DNA of 7,620 bases from Phycisphaeraceae bacterium (GCA_003552605.1 PUNN01000008.1:1-7620), one strand, 5' to 3'. Positions 1 through 6,756 are shown, numbered from the stretch's first letter. The notes: generated by a model from the letters alone, not told the origin. Made by a program: numbers and translations.

Positions 1-28
1 CCCGGAAGCCGCTGACCATGCCACCCAA
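1..28. repeat. Right end of a Q-type palindromic repeat, cut by the window edge
   Basis: The arm GCTGACCATGCCACC at 11-25, followed by CAA, matches the right arms at 3996-4010 and 7017-7031 and is the reverse complement of the left arms at 3888-3902 and 6909-6923. The preceding bases CCCGGAAGC also occur before the degenerate right arm near 7084-7092. The rest of this copy would lie to the left of the window. Confidence 0.7.
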
Positions 29-100
29 CCTTCTCTGGCTACAAAGGGAGCCGGTGCCAGGTGTCATGCCCCCCCTCGAGTTGGCATGTTGAACGGGCTC

Positions 101-130
101 TTGTCATGGCCGCACGGTGGAGGTTATACT
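101..130 (+). promoter_or_regulatory. Sigma-70-like promoter for ricT
   Basis: A TTGTCA box (101-106) and a TATACT box (125-130) are separated by 18 bp. Each differs from the TTGACA/TATAAT consensus at one position. This is the only clearly AT-rich spot in a very GC-rich upstream region and it faces the ricT start. Transcription would begin near 137, giving a leader of about 150 nt. Assignment rests on consensus match and position only. Confidence 0.6.
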
Positions 131-136
131 CTTGGC

Positions 137-285
137 ATCACTCCTGTTGATGGACCCGCCTCGCCCGCCGGGCGGTGGGGCGGTGCTGAAACCGGGCCCG
201 GTGACAGACCGTTGAGCGCCCCGCCCTCGCGCCTTCGTGCGAGGCGCGGTGGCCGACCAAGCGCTTTGTCCAGCAGGAGTGACCC
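137..285 (+). promoter_or_regulatory. Structured 5' leader of ricT
   Basis: The roughly 150-nt stretch between the predicted promoter and the ricT start is rich in inverted repeats. There is an imperfect hairpin at about 156-183 (CCGCC paired with GGCGG), a perfect 12-bp palindrome ACCGGGCCCGGT at 191-202, and a strong stem-loop at 221-249 (CCTCGCGC, loop CTTC, GTGCGAGG, extended by CCGC/GCGG with one bulge). The Shine-Dalgarno AGGAG at 275-279 lies outside these stems, 6 nt from the ATG. I do not recognise a known riboswitch or leader class, and no U-run follows the last stem. Confidence 0.35.
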
Positions 286-1767
286 ATGCCTATCGTCCCA
301 CTGCCTGTCATGCTCGAAGAGGAGCAGGAGCGGCCGAAGAAGCCTGAGCCGCCCAAGACCCTTGTCGTGCGTTACGGCTACATGCGAAACATCGCCGAAC
401 TGCCGAGCGACCTCGACAGCAAACCCGGTTGCGGGACCAAGCTGGTTGTCCGCACGCCGCGCGGCATCGAGCTTGGTGAGATGCTCACCGCCACCTGTCC
501 CAACGGCGGCTGCGGCATGTCTCTGACGCGGAAGGAGGTGCTCGAGTATGTCGAGAACTCCGGCGGGAAGAATTACCCGTTCACCACGCAGGGCCGCGTG
601 CTGCGCACGGCGACGCGGGAGGACCTTGCCGAGCAGGAACGGCTCGATGCCCGCAAGCCCGATTACCGCATGTTCACCAACCGGCTGATCAACCAGCTCG
701 GGCTTCGGATGAAGCTTGTGGACATCGAGCAACTGCTCGGGGGTGAGCGGGTTATCTTCCACTACACTTCGGAGCAGTGGGTCGACTTTCGTGAGCTGGT
801 ACGCCGGCTCGCGAGTGAGTTCCAGACGCGAATCGAGATGCACCAGGTCAACGACCGGGAGGAAGCGCGGCTGGTGGCCGACTACGAGCGTTGCGGGCAG
901 CACTGTTGTTGCAAGCAATTTCTCAAGGTGCTCAAGCCCATCTCCATGCGCTCGGCCAAGGTGCAGAAGCAGACGCTCGACCCGAGCAAGATATCCGGGC
1001 GGTGTGGCCGGCTGATGTGCTGCCTGCGTTATGAGGATCAGACGTACGAGCAGTTGCGCAAGAATCTGCCGCACCGCCAGAGCCGCATGATGACCGATGA
1101 TGGCCCGGGGACGGTGATCGATACCCAGATTCTGACCCAACTTGTGCTGATCCGTCTCGACCAAGACCCGAGCCCGAGCGCCTATCCGGTGGAGAACATC
1201 CGCAAGCTTTCCAAGGACGAGGACCGCGAGATCCGGGCGAAGCAGGAGGCGGATGCCGCGGCTGCCGAGGAGGCCGCCGCGCGTCGAGCCCTTCGCCAGG
1301 CCAAGCGCGGTCGGTCTCAGGGCGGCCAGAAGGGCGCCACGGCCGAACCCGCGACACCCTCACCACCGGCCGATGAGCAGGTCAGTGCCGGCTCGAAGGG
1401 ATACAGCCGCGGCGGTGACACCGCATCATCGTCGCAAGAAGGTGAGCCATCGGGCTCGAAACGATCTCGCCGCCGCAAGCGCCGTGGCGGCCGTGACCGT
1501 GGCCGCGCAGATGATGCGGGTGGCGGCGAAGCCGGCGCCGCCGCGGATGAAAAAGCCGGTGGCGCCGACCCCTCGGTGGAACCGCCGGGCGCGCAACCGG
1601 TTGATGGGGATGTGCCGGACAGTCCCGCCGCGGATGCTTCCTCCACACAGCAGGAAGGTGAGAGCGGCCCCGGTGGCAGTGGCTATTCCAACCGCAAGCG
1701 CCGGCGCCGCAAGCGCCGCCGGCGTGGCGGCCAGGGCGGGGGTACGGAGGAGTCATCCGGCGAATGA
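286..1767 (+). CDS. ricT: RicT/YaaT-like PSP1-domain protein with Arg-rich C-terminal extension
   Basis: PSP1 C-terminal domain family protein. In Bacillus subtilis RicT (YaaT) works in the RicA/RicF/RicT complex, which carries Fe-S clusters and supports RNase Y-dependent mRNA processing. The role in this lineage is inferred. Residues 25-85 hold the N-terminal part (VVRTPRGIELGEM at 54-66). The core has VDFRELVRRLASEFQTRIEM (166-185), a cysteine cluster C203, C207-C209, and SGRCGRLMCCLRYE (237-250, with C240, C245 and C246), all diagnostic for the family. After about residue 308 the protein becomes low-complexity: an Ala/Glu-rich helix-like stretch (311-345), then two basic patches at 392-407 and 470-480. 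At 493 residues it is far longer than Bacillus RicT, which is about 275. The ATG is supported by AGGAG at 275-279. The ricT symbol follows orthology of the core only. Confidence 0.85.
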   Translation: MPIVPLPVMLEEEQERPKKPEPPKTLVVRYGYMRNIAELPSDLDSKPGCGTKLVVRTPRGIELGEMLTATCPNGGCGMSLTRKEVLEYVENSGGKNYPFTTQGRVLRTATREDLAEQERLDARKPDYRMFTNRLINQLGLRMKLVDIEQLLGGERVIFHYTSEQWVDFRELVRRLASEFQTRIEMHQVNDREEARLVADYERCGQHCCCKQFLKVLKPISMRSAKVQKQTLDPSKISGRCGRLMCCLRYEDQTYEQLRKNLPHRQSRMMTDDGPGTVIDTQILTQLVLIRLDQDPSPSAYPVENIRKLSKDEDREIRAKQEADAAAAEEAAARRALRQAKRGRSQGGQKGATAEPATPSPPADEQVSAGSKGYSRGGDTASSSQEGEPSGSKRSRRRKRRGGRDRGRADDAGGGEAGAAADEKAGGADPSVEPPGAQPVDGDVPDSPAADASSTQQEGESGPGGSGYSNRKRRRRKRRRRGGQGGGTEESSGE

Positions 1768-1788
1768 GCCTGCCATGGTGGGGCAGGC
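1768..1788 (+). terminator. Hairpin directly after ricT stop
   Basis: GCCTGCC (1768-1774) pairs perfectly with GGCAGGC (1782-1788) across a 7-nt loop, starting at the first base after the TGA. A second small inverted repeat, TCTGCC/GGCAGA, lies at 1811-1823. Neither is followed by a U-run on either strand, so these are not classic intrinsic terminators. They lie between two convergent genes and may protect 3' ends or assist termination in both directions. Confidence 0.35.
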
Positions 1789-1853
1789 ATCGGCCCGGGT
1801 CCGGAAGGGTTCTGCCCGGCAGAGGTTACAGCAACGGCAGTTGAGTGTGACCG

Positions 1854-2852
1854 TCAGGTCTTCAGGTCGTAAACGTCAGCGCTGACCAGGTGCTGCAGTG
1901 GTCGGCCTTCGCGGTAGGCCGTGAGGTTGTCCATCACGAAATCCGGCAGCGGTTCGTGCTCGCGCCTTTCGGGCGGCTGGCCGACACCGATCCCGATCTG
2001 GTGCCGTGTGAGGATCGCCCCCTCAACCTGCGCGAGCGGGGATGCGGGCCAGTTTGACTCATCCTCGATCACATCGCAGCCGGCGAGGATGCGGCCGGCG
2101 CCGACAAGGTCGGCGAGGGCCTGCTCTTCGACGATCGGCCCCCGTGCGGTGTTGATAAGCACCCCACCCTGTGGCAGGCGCTCGAGCAACTGCCGTGTCA
2201 CCGATCCCCGCGTCTGCTCGTTGAGGCCGCAGATGACGATCACCGCATGAGACGTCTCGAACAGTGTCTCCAGTGACGGGCAGATGCGTATGTCGCCGGG
2301 CACATCGCTTGCATAGGGATCATGGATCGCCACGGTGGCCCCGAGCCCCTTGAGCTTCTCCGCGATCTGCCTGCCAATGGGGCCGTAGCCGTAGAGGCCG
2401 ACCTGCATCTGCGGAAGATCGGTCAGATAGTGCTGGCAGATGCGCTCATCCCGGCCGGTGCGGGCGTACCGGTCGAGCGCCATCACCTGGTGAAGCGTGG
2501 CCAGCAGCAGGGCGATGCTTCCCTGGGCCACCGGCCGCGGCGTGTCCCCCCAGTTGGTGACCTGCAAACCCGCGGCGATGTGCTCACGGCTGACCAGGTG
2601 TCGCACTGTGCCATGCAGATGACACAGCCATCGCACGCGGCCGGGATCGTCGATGAGCCCTTCGGGCAGATGGGGTGAACGGCGGCCGGTGATAATGACC
2701 TCAGCCGCACGGCAATGGGCGAGCAGTTCGGAAGGCGACCACTGCTTCCAGTCGCGGCCGGCAGTGACCCTGTACCCGGCCTCAGCGAGTTGTTGCAGAT
2801 TCCGGGGGTGGTAGAGTTGGTCATCGGCGGCCAGAATGAGTAGCGGAATCAT
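1854..2852 (-). CDS. NAD-dependent D-2-hydroxyacid dehydrogenase family protein
   Basis: Predicted to interconvert a D-2-hydroxyacid and a 2-oxoacid using NAD(P), in the cytoplasm. The 332-residue product has the full family signature. The Rossmann loop is GYGPIG (155-160), with D178 at the end of the second strand, which favours NAD over NADP. The catalytic set is R237 in INTARGPIVEE, E265 in DVIEDE, and H284 in LTRHQIG. The usual TPH is TRH here, but the histidine is kept. The substrate-side loop CHLHGTVRHLV (77-87) is unlike the common phosphoglycerate or lactate dehydrogenase loops, so the substrate cannot be named. The ATG at 2852 is preferred over an in-frame GTG at 2879 because GGAG lies at 2861-2864 and the N-terminus MIPLLILAADD forms the expected first strand. 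It is divergent from the sugar isomerase gene and convergent with ricT. Confidence 0.88.
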   Translation of the reverse strand: MIPLLILAADDQLYHPRNLQQLAEAGYRVTAGRDWKQWSPSELLAHCRAAEVIITGRRSPHLPEGLIDDPGRVRWLCHLHGTVRHLVSREHIAAGLQVTNWGDTPRPVAQGSIALLLATLHQVMALDRYARTGRDERICQHYLTDLPQMQVGLYGYGPIGRQIAEKLKGLGATVAIHDPYASDVPGDIRICPSLETLFETSHAVIVICGLNEQTRGSVTRQLLERLPQGGVLINTARGPIVEEQALADLVGAGRILAGCDVIEDESNWPASPLAQVEGAILTRHQIGIGVGQPPERREHEPLPDFVMDNLTAYREGRPLQHLVSADVYDLKT

Positions 2853-2972
2853 GCGCGCTGCTCCGTGAACCGAGCCCACCCCTCTGCATTACGGGGTCGT
2901 GGGCATCGGTCTGCTGATCTGCGAGAATACGCGCGATCGCTTTTCCTGCAACCCCGAGCATGGGAGCCTGCC
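2853..2972. promoter_or_regulatory. Divergent intergenic region between dehydrogenase and isomerase
   Basis: Both genes must be transcribed from this 120-bp stretch. It carries an inverted repeat GCCCACCCC (2874-2882) against GGGG-TC-GTGGGC (2893-2904), which could be an operator or a leader hairpin of the minus-strand gene. Each gene has its own Shine-Dalgarno sequence: GGAG at 2861-2864 on the minus strand and GGGAG at 2962-2966 on the plus strand. I see no convincing sigma-70 boxes. Q and P repeats are absent here. Confidence 0.35.
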
Positions 2973-3752
2973 ATGATCGAGATTTGTTTCTGCACCATTG
3001 CCTTCCAGAAGAACAAGTGGGGTGCCGACCGCACGGTGGAGGTGCCGCTGGAGCAGATATGGCCGGTGCTTGCTGAAGCCGGTTACGATGCGGTTGAGCT
3101 CTGGTGGCCGCATCTTGAGGCATTCGCCCCTGAAGCGAGGGGGCAACTCAGCACAGCACTGCGCGAGGCCGGCCTGGCAGTGGCGATGGTTTCGCCGTAT
3201 TTCGACTTCACCACGAGCGATGCCACTGCCCGCACGAGTCTTGAACTCGGCCACCGGGTCGTCGAGGCCGCCCGCGATGTGGGCGCCCGGGGCGTGCGAT
3301 GCTTCACGGGCAAGGCCGGCTCGGCTGATGCCGATGAATCCCAATGGTTGCGAGCCGTGACCGGCCTGCGTGGGCTGGCCGATGCCGCGCCCGATCTGAC
3401 ATGGGCTCTCGAGACCCACGCCCACAACCTGATGGATACCGTCGAGTCCACCGCTCAACTCGTTGAACGCATTGACCGGCCCAACATCGGGCTGATTTTT
3501 CAGCCTTCAACGTTCATGGATGATGCACTCGCAGCGCTGTACCGGCTCGGGCCATGGATTCATCATGTGCATGCGACCAACCGCCGGGAAGGTGAGCGAG
3601 CGCTGCTCGGCGAAGGTGATCTCGATTATCCCGCGATCATCGTCGCGCTTCGCGAGGTCGGCTTCAAAGGCTGCATCTCGGTCGAGTGGATGGGGGAAGA
3701 CCCCGCGACGGTCGCTCAGCAGGAGGCACGATACCTGCGCGGCATCCTGTAA
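2973..3752 (+). CDS. Sugar phosphate isomerase/epimerase-like TIM-barrel protein (AP endonuclease family 2)
   Basis: A 259-residue protein of the xylose isomerase-like TIM-barrel superfamily, which includes hydroxypyruvate isomerase, tagatose epimerase and inosose-type enzymes. The candidate metal or catalytic residues are in the expected order: E42 in AVELWWPH, E147 in ALETHAHN, H198/H200 in IHHVHATN, and E238 in SVEWMGEDP. The strand that usually ends in a metal-binding Asp reads NIGLIFQPS, so Q177 stands where Asp is expected. The exact substrate cannot be assigned. The start ATG at 2973 is chosen because GGGAG (2962-2966) sits 6 nt upstream and MIEICFCTIAF makes the first barrel strand; upstream in-frame codons reach into the divergent promoter region. 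It is divergent from a D-2-hydroxyacid dehydrogenase, which suggests carbohydrate or polyol metabolism. It has no signal peptide. Confidence 0.82.
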   Translation: MIEICFCTIAFQKNKWGADRTVEVPLEQIWPVLAEAGYDAVELWWPHLEAFAPEARGQLSTALREAGLAVAMVSPYFDFTTSDATARTSLELGHRVVEAARDVGARGVRCFTGKAGSADADESQWLRAVTGLRGLADAAPDLTWALETHAHNLMDTVESTAQLVERIDRPNIGLIFQPSTFMDDALAALYRLGPWIHHVHATNRREGERALLGEGDLDYPAIIVALREVGFKGCISVEWMGEDPATVAQQEARYLRGIL

Positions 3753-3887
3753 CTGCCGAGGCCAAGACCTGCCCCCCGGCGGCCGCGCGTGGTCATCGGC
3801 TGTCCGTTGTACCCGATATGCCCGCGCGGTGGGCGGATGGACCGGGGGGGCAATCCCGCAGGAGGAACGCGTCTCGCGGCCAACCTG

Positions 3888-4010
3888 GGTGGCATGGTCA
3901 GCGACTGTCCGCAGCCGATGGCCATGCGTCCCCGAATGTTCCGGGCGTCCTGAGTACCTCACGCACTCGCATGGCCATCGGGCTGAAGACAGCCCGCTGA
4001 CCATGCCTCC
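3888..4010. repeat. Q-type palindromic repeat, full copy (123 bp)
   Basis: The outer arms are GGTGGCATGGTCAGC (3888-3902) and GCTGACCATGCCTCC (3996-4010), reverse complements with one mismatch. The inner arms are CAGCCGATGGCCATGCG (3912-3928) and CGCATGGCCATCGGGCTG (about 3968-3985). The centre differs from the copy at 6909-7031. The arms match that copy closely and both copies span 123 bp. It lies between convergent genes. Confidence 0.8.
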
Positions 4011-4023
4011 CAAGGTCATCTTT

Positions 4024-4048
4024 CCGCGGCGCGTGTCATGCGCCCGGG
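4024..4048. repeat. P-type repeat, isolated right arm
   Basis: CCGCGGCGCGTGTCATGC (4024-4041) followed by GCCCGGG matches the right outer arm of the full P copy at 6845-6865, with the same flanking CCCGGG theme. It starts 13 bp after the Q repeat and ends 7 bp before the end of the lipoprotein gene. No left arm or central hairpin is present, so this is a solo arm or a decayed copy. Confidence 0.6.
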
Positions 4049-4055
4049 GGGGCGG

Positions 4056-5420
4056 TCAATCCGGGTGGATGGGAGTTTCTCGTTCGTCTTCGTTCATCTG
4101 CGTGGCATCGTCCTGGCCGGTGCCCTTTTCAGGGGCCTGCTCCGCGGCCTGCTCAGCCCTGCCGCGGCGCTGTTGCGTGGGGTCGCCCACATAGCGAACG
4201 ATCATGAGCACCTGCGCTTCACCTCCCCCCATCACCGAGGTCAGCAGCAGCCGACCAATGGTGGACTTTTGGCGGCGTGGGGGTGGCGCCTCATCCTCGG
4301 CCTCCTGCTCATCGGCCTCTTCAACTTCATTCTCCGTCTCATCTGCATCCGGCGCTTCCTCTTCCTGGGTTTCGGCCTCCTGCTGGTCCGGGGGCGGGGG
4401 CTGGGTCCAACCATGGCCTTCGCCCGACTCTTGCCCGGCCCCCGGTTGATCCGGAATCGGCAGTGGAAGCTCATCATCGTCCCCCGGGTGATCGCCATTT
4501 TCCCCCTCACCTTCTGGTTGGTCTTGATCGGCCTCCTCTTCGTCCCAGGTGGCACCCCGCCGCGCATCGGGCGACTCGCGCTGTGCCTGGGATTCGGGCT
4601 CCGGCTCCGGCTCCGGCTCCGGCTCGGGGATTCGGACGGAGCGATAGGCGATGACCAGCAGGCGGTTGGGATCGGCAGGGGCCGCGAGGGCGAGTGACTC
4701 GAACGCCTCGCCCTCAAGTGCCTGCTGCATCAGGTCCGGTTGTGTACCGACGCGTCGCCGGCCGGTGTGCAGATGAGGTTCCAACTCGAGCGTCATGCCG
4801 CGCTGCGGCCTTGCCCACATCCGGCCCAGCAACTGGAAGCGCCCTCCCGACAGCGACCGGGCGGCATAATCACGCTGATCGAGCGATTCTTTCCACGCGA
4901 GTTCGATCCCGGGGCGAATGCGGCTGTTGCGCAACAGCGGCAGGGTGGTATCGGGGTCGTTGGTCACCATGCGCGACCGCGTGCCGCGCTGATGCAGCGG
5001 CACGCCGATCTTCTGCTGGAACTCGGCGAGCGTTTCACCCTGGGCATCAAGCATGCCCACGCGGATGCCATTGGCCTCCCACAGGTCCACGATGCGCGGG
5101 TCGAGGTCGGAATCATCGAGCAGCCGCAGCGCTGGATTCAGGTTCCGCCGCAGCGGGAACCACGCCTCGACGCTGAGCACCATCGCGTTGGGCTCCTGCC
5201 CATCGGGGAAGGGGCTTCGCACCTGTGGGCGGGGATGCTCCGAACGGATGTCGGACAGCTTGGGCAGGTGGTCGAGGTCGCTGCTGGCCTCGTTGCTCGC
5301 ACAACCACCACCAAGCAGCATCACCACGAGCACAACCGGCAGCGCGGCCCACCGTAGCGGGCAGTGAGCCATCCTGGCGCTTTCGATCTGACGATTGCTG
5401 TCTGTCAATCGCTGGATCAT
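4056..5420 (-). CDS. Putative lipoprotein with long acidic Pro/Glu-rich linker, function unknown
   Basis: No family is recognised. Numbered from the ATG at 5420 (454 residues), a hydrophobic segment LPVVLVVMLLGGG (27-39) precedes C40-A-S, a slightly atypical lipobox that suggests export and lipid anchoring. Residues 78-262 look globular. Residues 265-381 are low-complexity and strongly acidic, opening with an (EP)n run encoded by five 6-bp repeats at 4597-4626. A short hydrophobic strand-like module (IGRLLLTSV...VLMIVRYV, 388-411) follows, then a charged tail. The ATG at 5420 overlaps the upstream aminotransferase stop as ATGA and has GAAAGGG at 5431-5437, 10 nt away. An in-frame ATG at 5372 would give a more normal signal peptide (438 residues, lipid Cys at 24) but has a poorer ribosome site. 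It is probably the second gene of the argD-like operon. Confidence 0.7.
   Translation of the reverse strand: MIQRLTDSNRQIESARMAHCPLRWAALPVVLVVMLLGGGCASNEASSDLDHLPKLSDIRSEHPRPQVRSPFPDGQEPNAMVLSVEAWFPLRRNLNPALRLLDDSDLDPRIVDLWEANGIRVGMLDAQGETLAEFQQKIGVPLHQRGTRSRMVTNDPDTTLPLLRNSRIRPGIELAWKESLDQRDYAARSLSGGRFQLLGRMWARPQRGMTLELEPHLHTGRRRVGTQPDLMQQALEGEAFESLALAAPADPNRLLVIAYRSVRIPEPEPEPEPEPESQAQRESPDARRGATWDEEEADQDQPEGEGENGDHPGDDDELPLPIPDQPGAGQESGEGHGWTQPPPPDQQEAETQEEEAPDADETENEVEEADEQEAEDEAPPPRRQKSTIGRLLLTSVMGGGEAQVLMIVRYVGDPTQQRRGRAEQAAEQAPEKGTGQDDATQMNEDERETPIHPD
4597..4626 (-). repeat. Five tandem 6-bp units encoding Glu-Pro
   Basis: GGCTCC occurs four times in tandem (4597-4620), followed by GGCTCG (4621-4626), in frame inside the lipoprotein gene. 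It encodes alternating Pro and Glu at about residues 266-276. A 6-bp unit keeps the frame if the copy number changes, so length variation would not break the gene. Confidence 0.75.
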
Positions 5421-6664
5421 CCGGCAAGTACCCTTTCAAGTCGGTCGATGCCTTCATCCAACTCCGATGGTGTGATGACAAGCGGCGGCGCCAGCCGCAG
5501 CACCGCCTGCTGTGCGGTGCCGATCAGCAGCCCCTGCTCGAGGCATCGCTTCATGACCGCCGCGGCCCCATCAAACCACGCGCCGGCCTCGAGGTCGAGT
5601 TCGATGCCGATGAAAAGCCCCCGCCCGCGGATCTCGCGGATCATGCCGAGTCGCGACTGCATCCGCTCGAGCCTTTGCACCGCCCGGGCGCCCATGGCCG
5701 AGGCGTGATCGAGCAGCCGGTCCCGGCCGATCACCTCGAACAGCTTCGCCGTCACCGCCATGGCCAGGCAGTTACCGCCGAGCGTGGTGGCGTGGCGGAC
5801 GGTGCCCTGTTTGCGGGCATCGTAAAGCTCGGCCAGTTCCGGCCGGGCGCACATGGCCCCCACGGCCATACCCCCGCCGATGCCCTTGCCAAGGGTCATG
5901 ATGTCGGGTGTCACATCCCAGTGCTGGTAGCCGAACCACCGGCCCGTCCGGCCGCAGCCGGTCCAGACTTCATCGAAGATCAGCAGCAGGTTGTGCTCAT
6001 CGCACAGCCGACGCAGGCCGGGCAGGTAATCACCATCGGGCAGATTGATCCCGCCTTCGCCCTGGATCGGCTCGATGAGGATACCCACGGTGCGGCTGTC
6101 GATCTGCTGTCGCACGGCCTCGAGGTCGTTGTACGGGACGTTGACGAAGCCTTCAGGCAGCGGCTCGAACCCCTCGCGCACCTTCGGTTGACCTGTAGCG
6201 CCCATGGTGGCGAAGCTGCGGCCGTGAAAGCTCTGATTGGCGCTGATGATGCCGTATCGCGGCCCATCGGCGCCGGGATGTTCGCGGCCGTAGAGCCGCG
6301 CGAGCTTGATGGCGGCCTCATTGGCATCGGCCCCGCTGTGGCTGAAAAAGGACTGCCCGGCGAAACCGGCTTCGGCGATGGCCTTCGCGGCGAGCGTCTG
6401 CGGCTCGGTGGGCAGCAGGTTGCCGACATGCCACAGGCGCCCGGCCTGCGTGGTGACGGCCTCGACGAGGTCGCGGTGACAGTGGCCGAGGATGGTGGCA
6501 CCGAAGCCGGAGAAGAGGTCGAGGTATTCCCGCCCATCGGCATCGAACAGCCGTGAACCCTCACCATGCTGCATGGCGATGGGCAGCCGCGGGTAATTGG
6601 GCGACAGGAACGCATCATGGCGTTCAATGATCGCGCGTGTGAAACTCTGCTGCTCGGTAGTCAC
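5417..6664 (-). CDS. argD: Class III PLP aminotransferase, acetylornithine/ornithine aminotransferase type
   Basis: Likely transfers an amino group between (acetyl)ornithine and 2-oxoglutarate, in arginine metabolism. The 415-residue product has class III fold-type I landmarks in order: SHSGADANEAAIKLAR (108-123, PLP phosphate region), FHGRSFATMGATGQPK (146-161, with R149 the expected carboxylate contact), EPIQGEGG (198-205), D231 in IFDEVWTGCGRTG, Schiff-base K260 in TLGKGIGGG, T293/T294 in HATTLGGN, and R390 in LRLAPP. ArgD enzymes usually have DEVQTG; the Gln is Trp here (W234). The reading frame is open far upstream to 7249, but that part crosses palindromic repeats and has no family similarity. 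The start chosen is GTG at 6664, with GGGAG at 6673-6677 (8 nt spacing) and an ArgD-like N-terminus MTTEQQSFTRAIIERHD. Ornithine, 4-aminobutyrate or a related omega-amino substrate is possible, so the symbol is tentative. Confidence 0.82.
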   Translation of the reverse strand: MTTEQQSFTRAIIERHDAFLSPNYPRLPIAMQHGEGSRLFDADGREYLDLFSGFGATILGHCHRDLVEAVTTQAGRLWHVGNLLPTEPQTLAAKAIAEAGFAGQSFFSHSGADANEAAIKLARLYGREHPGADGPRYGIISANQSFHGRSFATMGATGQPKVREGFEPLPEGFVNVPYNDLEAVRQQIDSRTVGILIEPIQGEGGINLPDGDYLPGLRRLCDEHNLLLIFDEVWTGCGRTGRWFGYQHWDVTPDIMTLGKGIGGGMAVGAMCARPELAELYDARKQGTVRHATTLGGNCLAMAVTAKLFEVIGRDRLLDHASAMGARAVQRLERMQSRLGMIREIRGRGLFIGIELDLEAGAWFDGAAAVMKRCLEQGLLIGTAQQAVLRLAPPLVITPSELDEGIDRLERVLAG

Positions 6665-6729
6665 ATCGAGGGCTCCCGAAGGCGGGGCGCGGCCGGCGAG
6701 GCGGGAAGGAGGGCAGACCGCAACACCAC

Positions 6730-6756
6730 ATCGTACCGCGGCCGGCTGCAAGGCAA
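6730..6756 (-). promoter_or_regulatory. Weak candidate promoter for the aminotransferase operon
   Basis: On the minus strand TTGCCT (6756-6751) and TACGAT (6735-6730) are separated by 15 bp. Each box matches the sigma-70 consensus at only four positions and the spacing is short. It would put transcription start about 60 nt upstream of the GTG. It is listed as the best candidate seen, not as a firm site. Confidence 0.2.

Larger units (their letters stand above)
3753..4055. other. Gene-free region between convergent genes, repeat-filled
   Basis: This 303-bp stretch separates the 3' ends of the isomerase (+) and the lipoprotein (-). I find no credible coding sequence in it. Its right half is a complete Q repeat (3888-4010) followed by a P right arm (4024-4048). 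The left half (3753-3887) is GC-rich and contains GTGGTCATCGGCTG near 3789-3802, which resembles a decayed Q internal arm. No U-tracted terminator was seen. Confidence 0.6.

Noticed and set aside
124..1164. Long minus-strand open frame (346 codons) opposite ricT
   Set aside because: It is antisense to a clearly conserved PSP1 gene, has no recognisable domain, and is the usual by-product of GC-rich codon use.
3859..3925. Shine-Dalgarno-like AGGAGG near 3860 followed by ATGs in the Q repeat
   Set aside because: The nearest ATGs are too far away and belong to the palindromic arms. No protein-like sequence follows.
5690..5705. CCATGGCC-type word inside the aminotransferase gene as a further Q repeat
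   Set aside because: Only a few bases match and they encode a normal stretch of the protein. There are no arms around it.
5225..6556. Plus-strand open frame of 443 codons opposite the aminotransferase
   Set aside because: It is antisense to conserved aminotransferase motifs. Its translation is Ala/Gly/His/Pro-rich without any domain.
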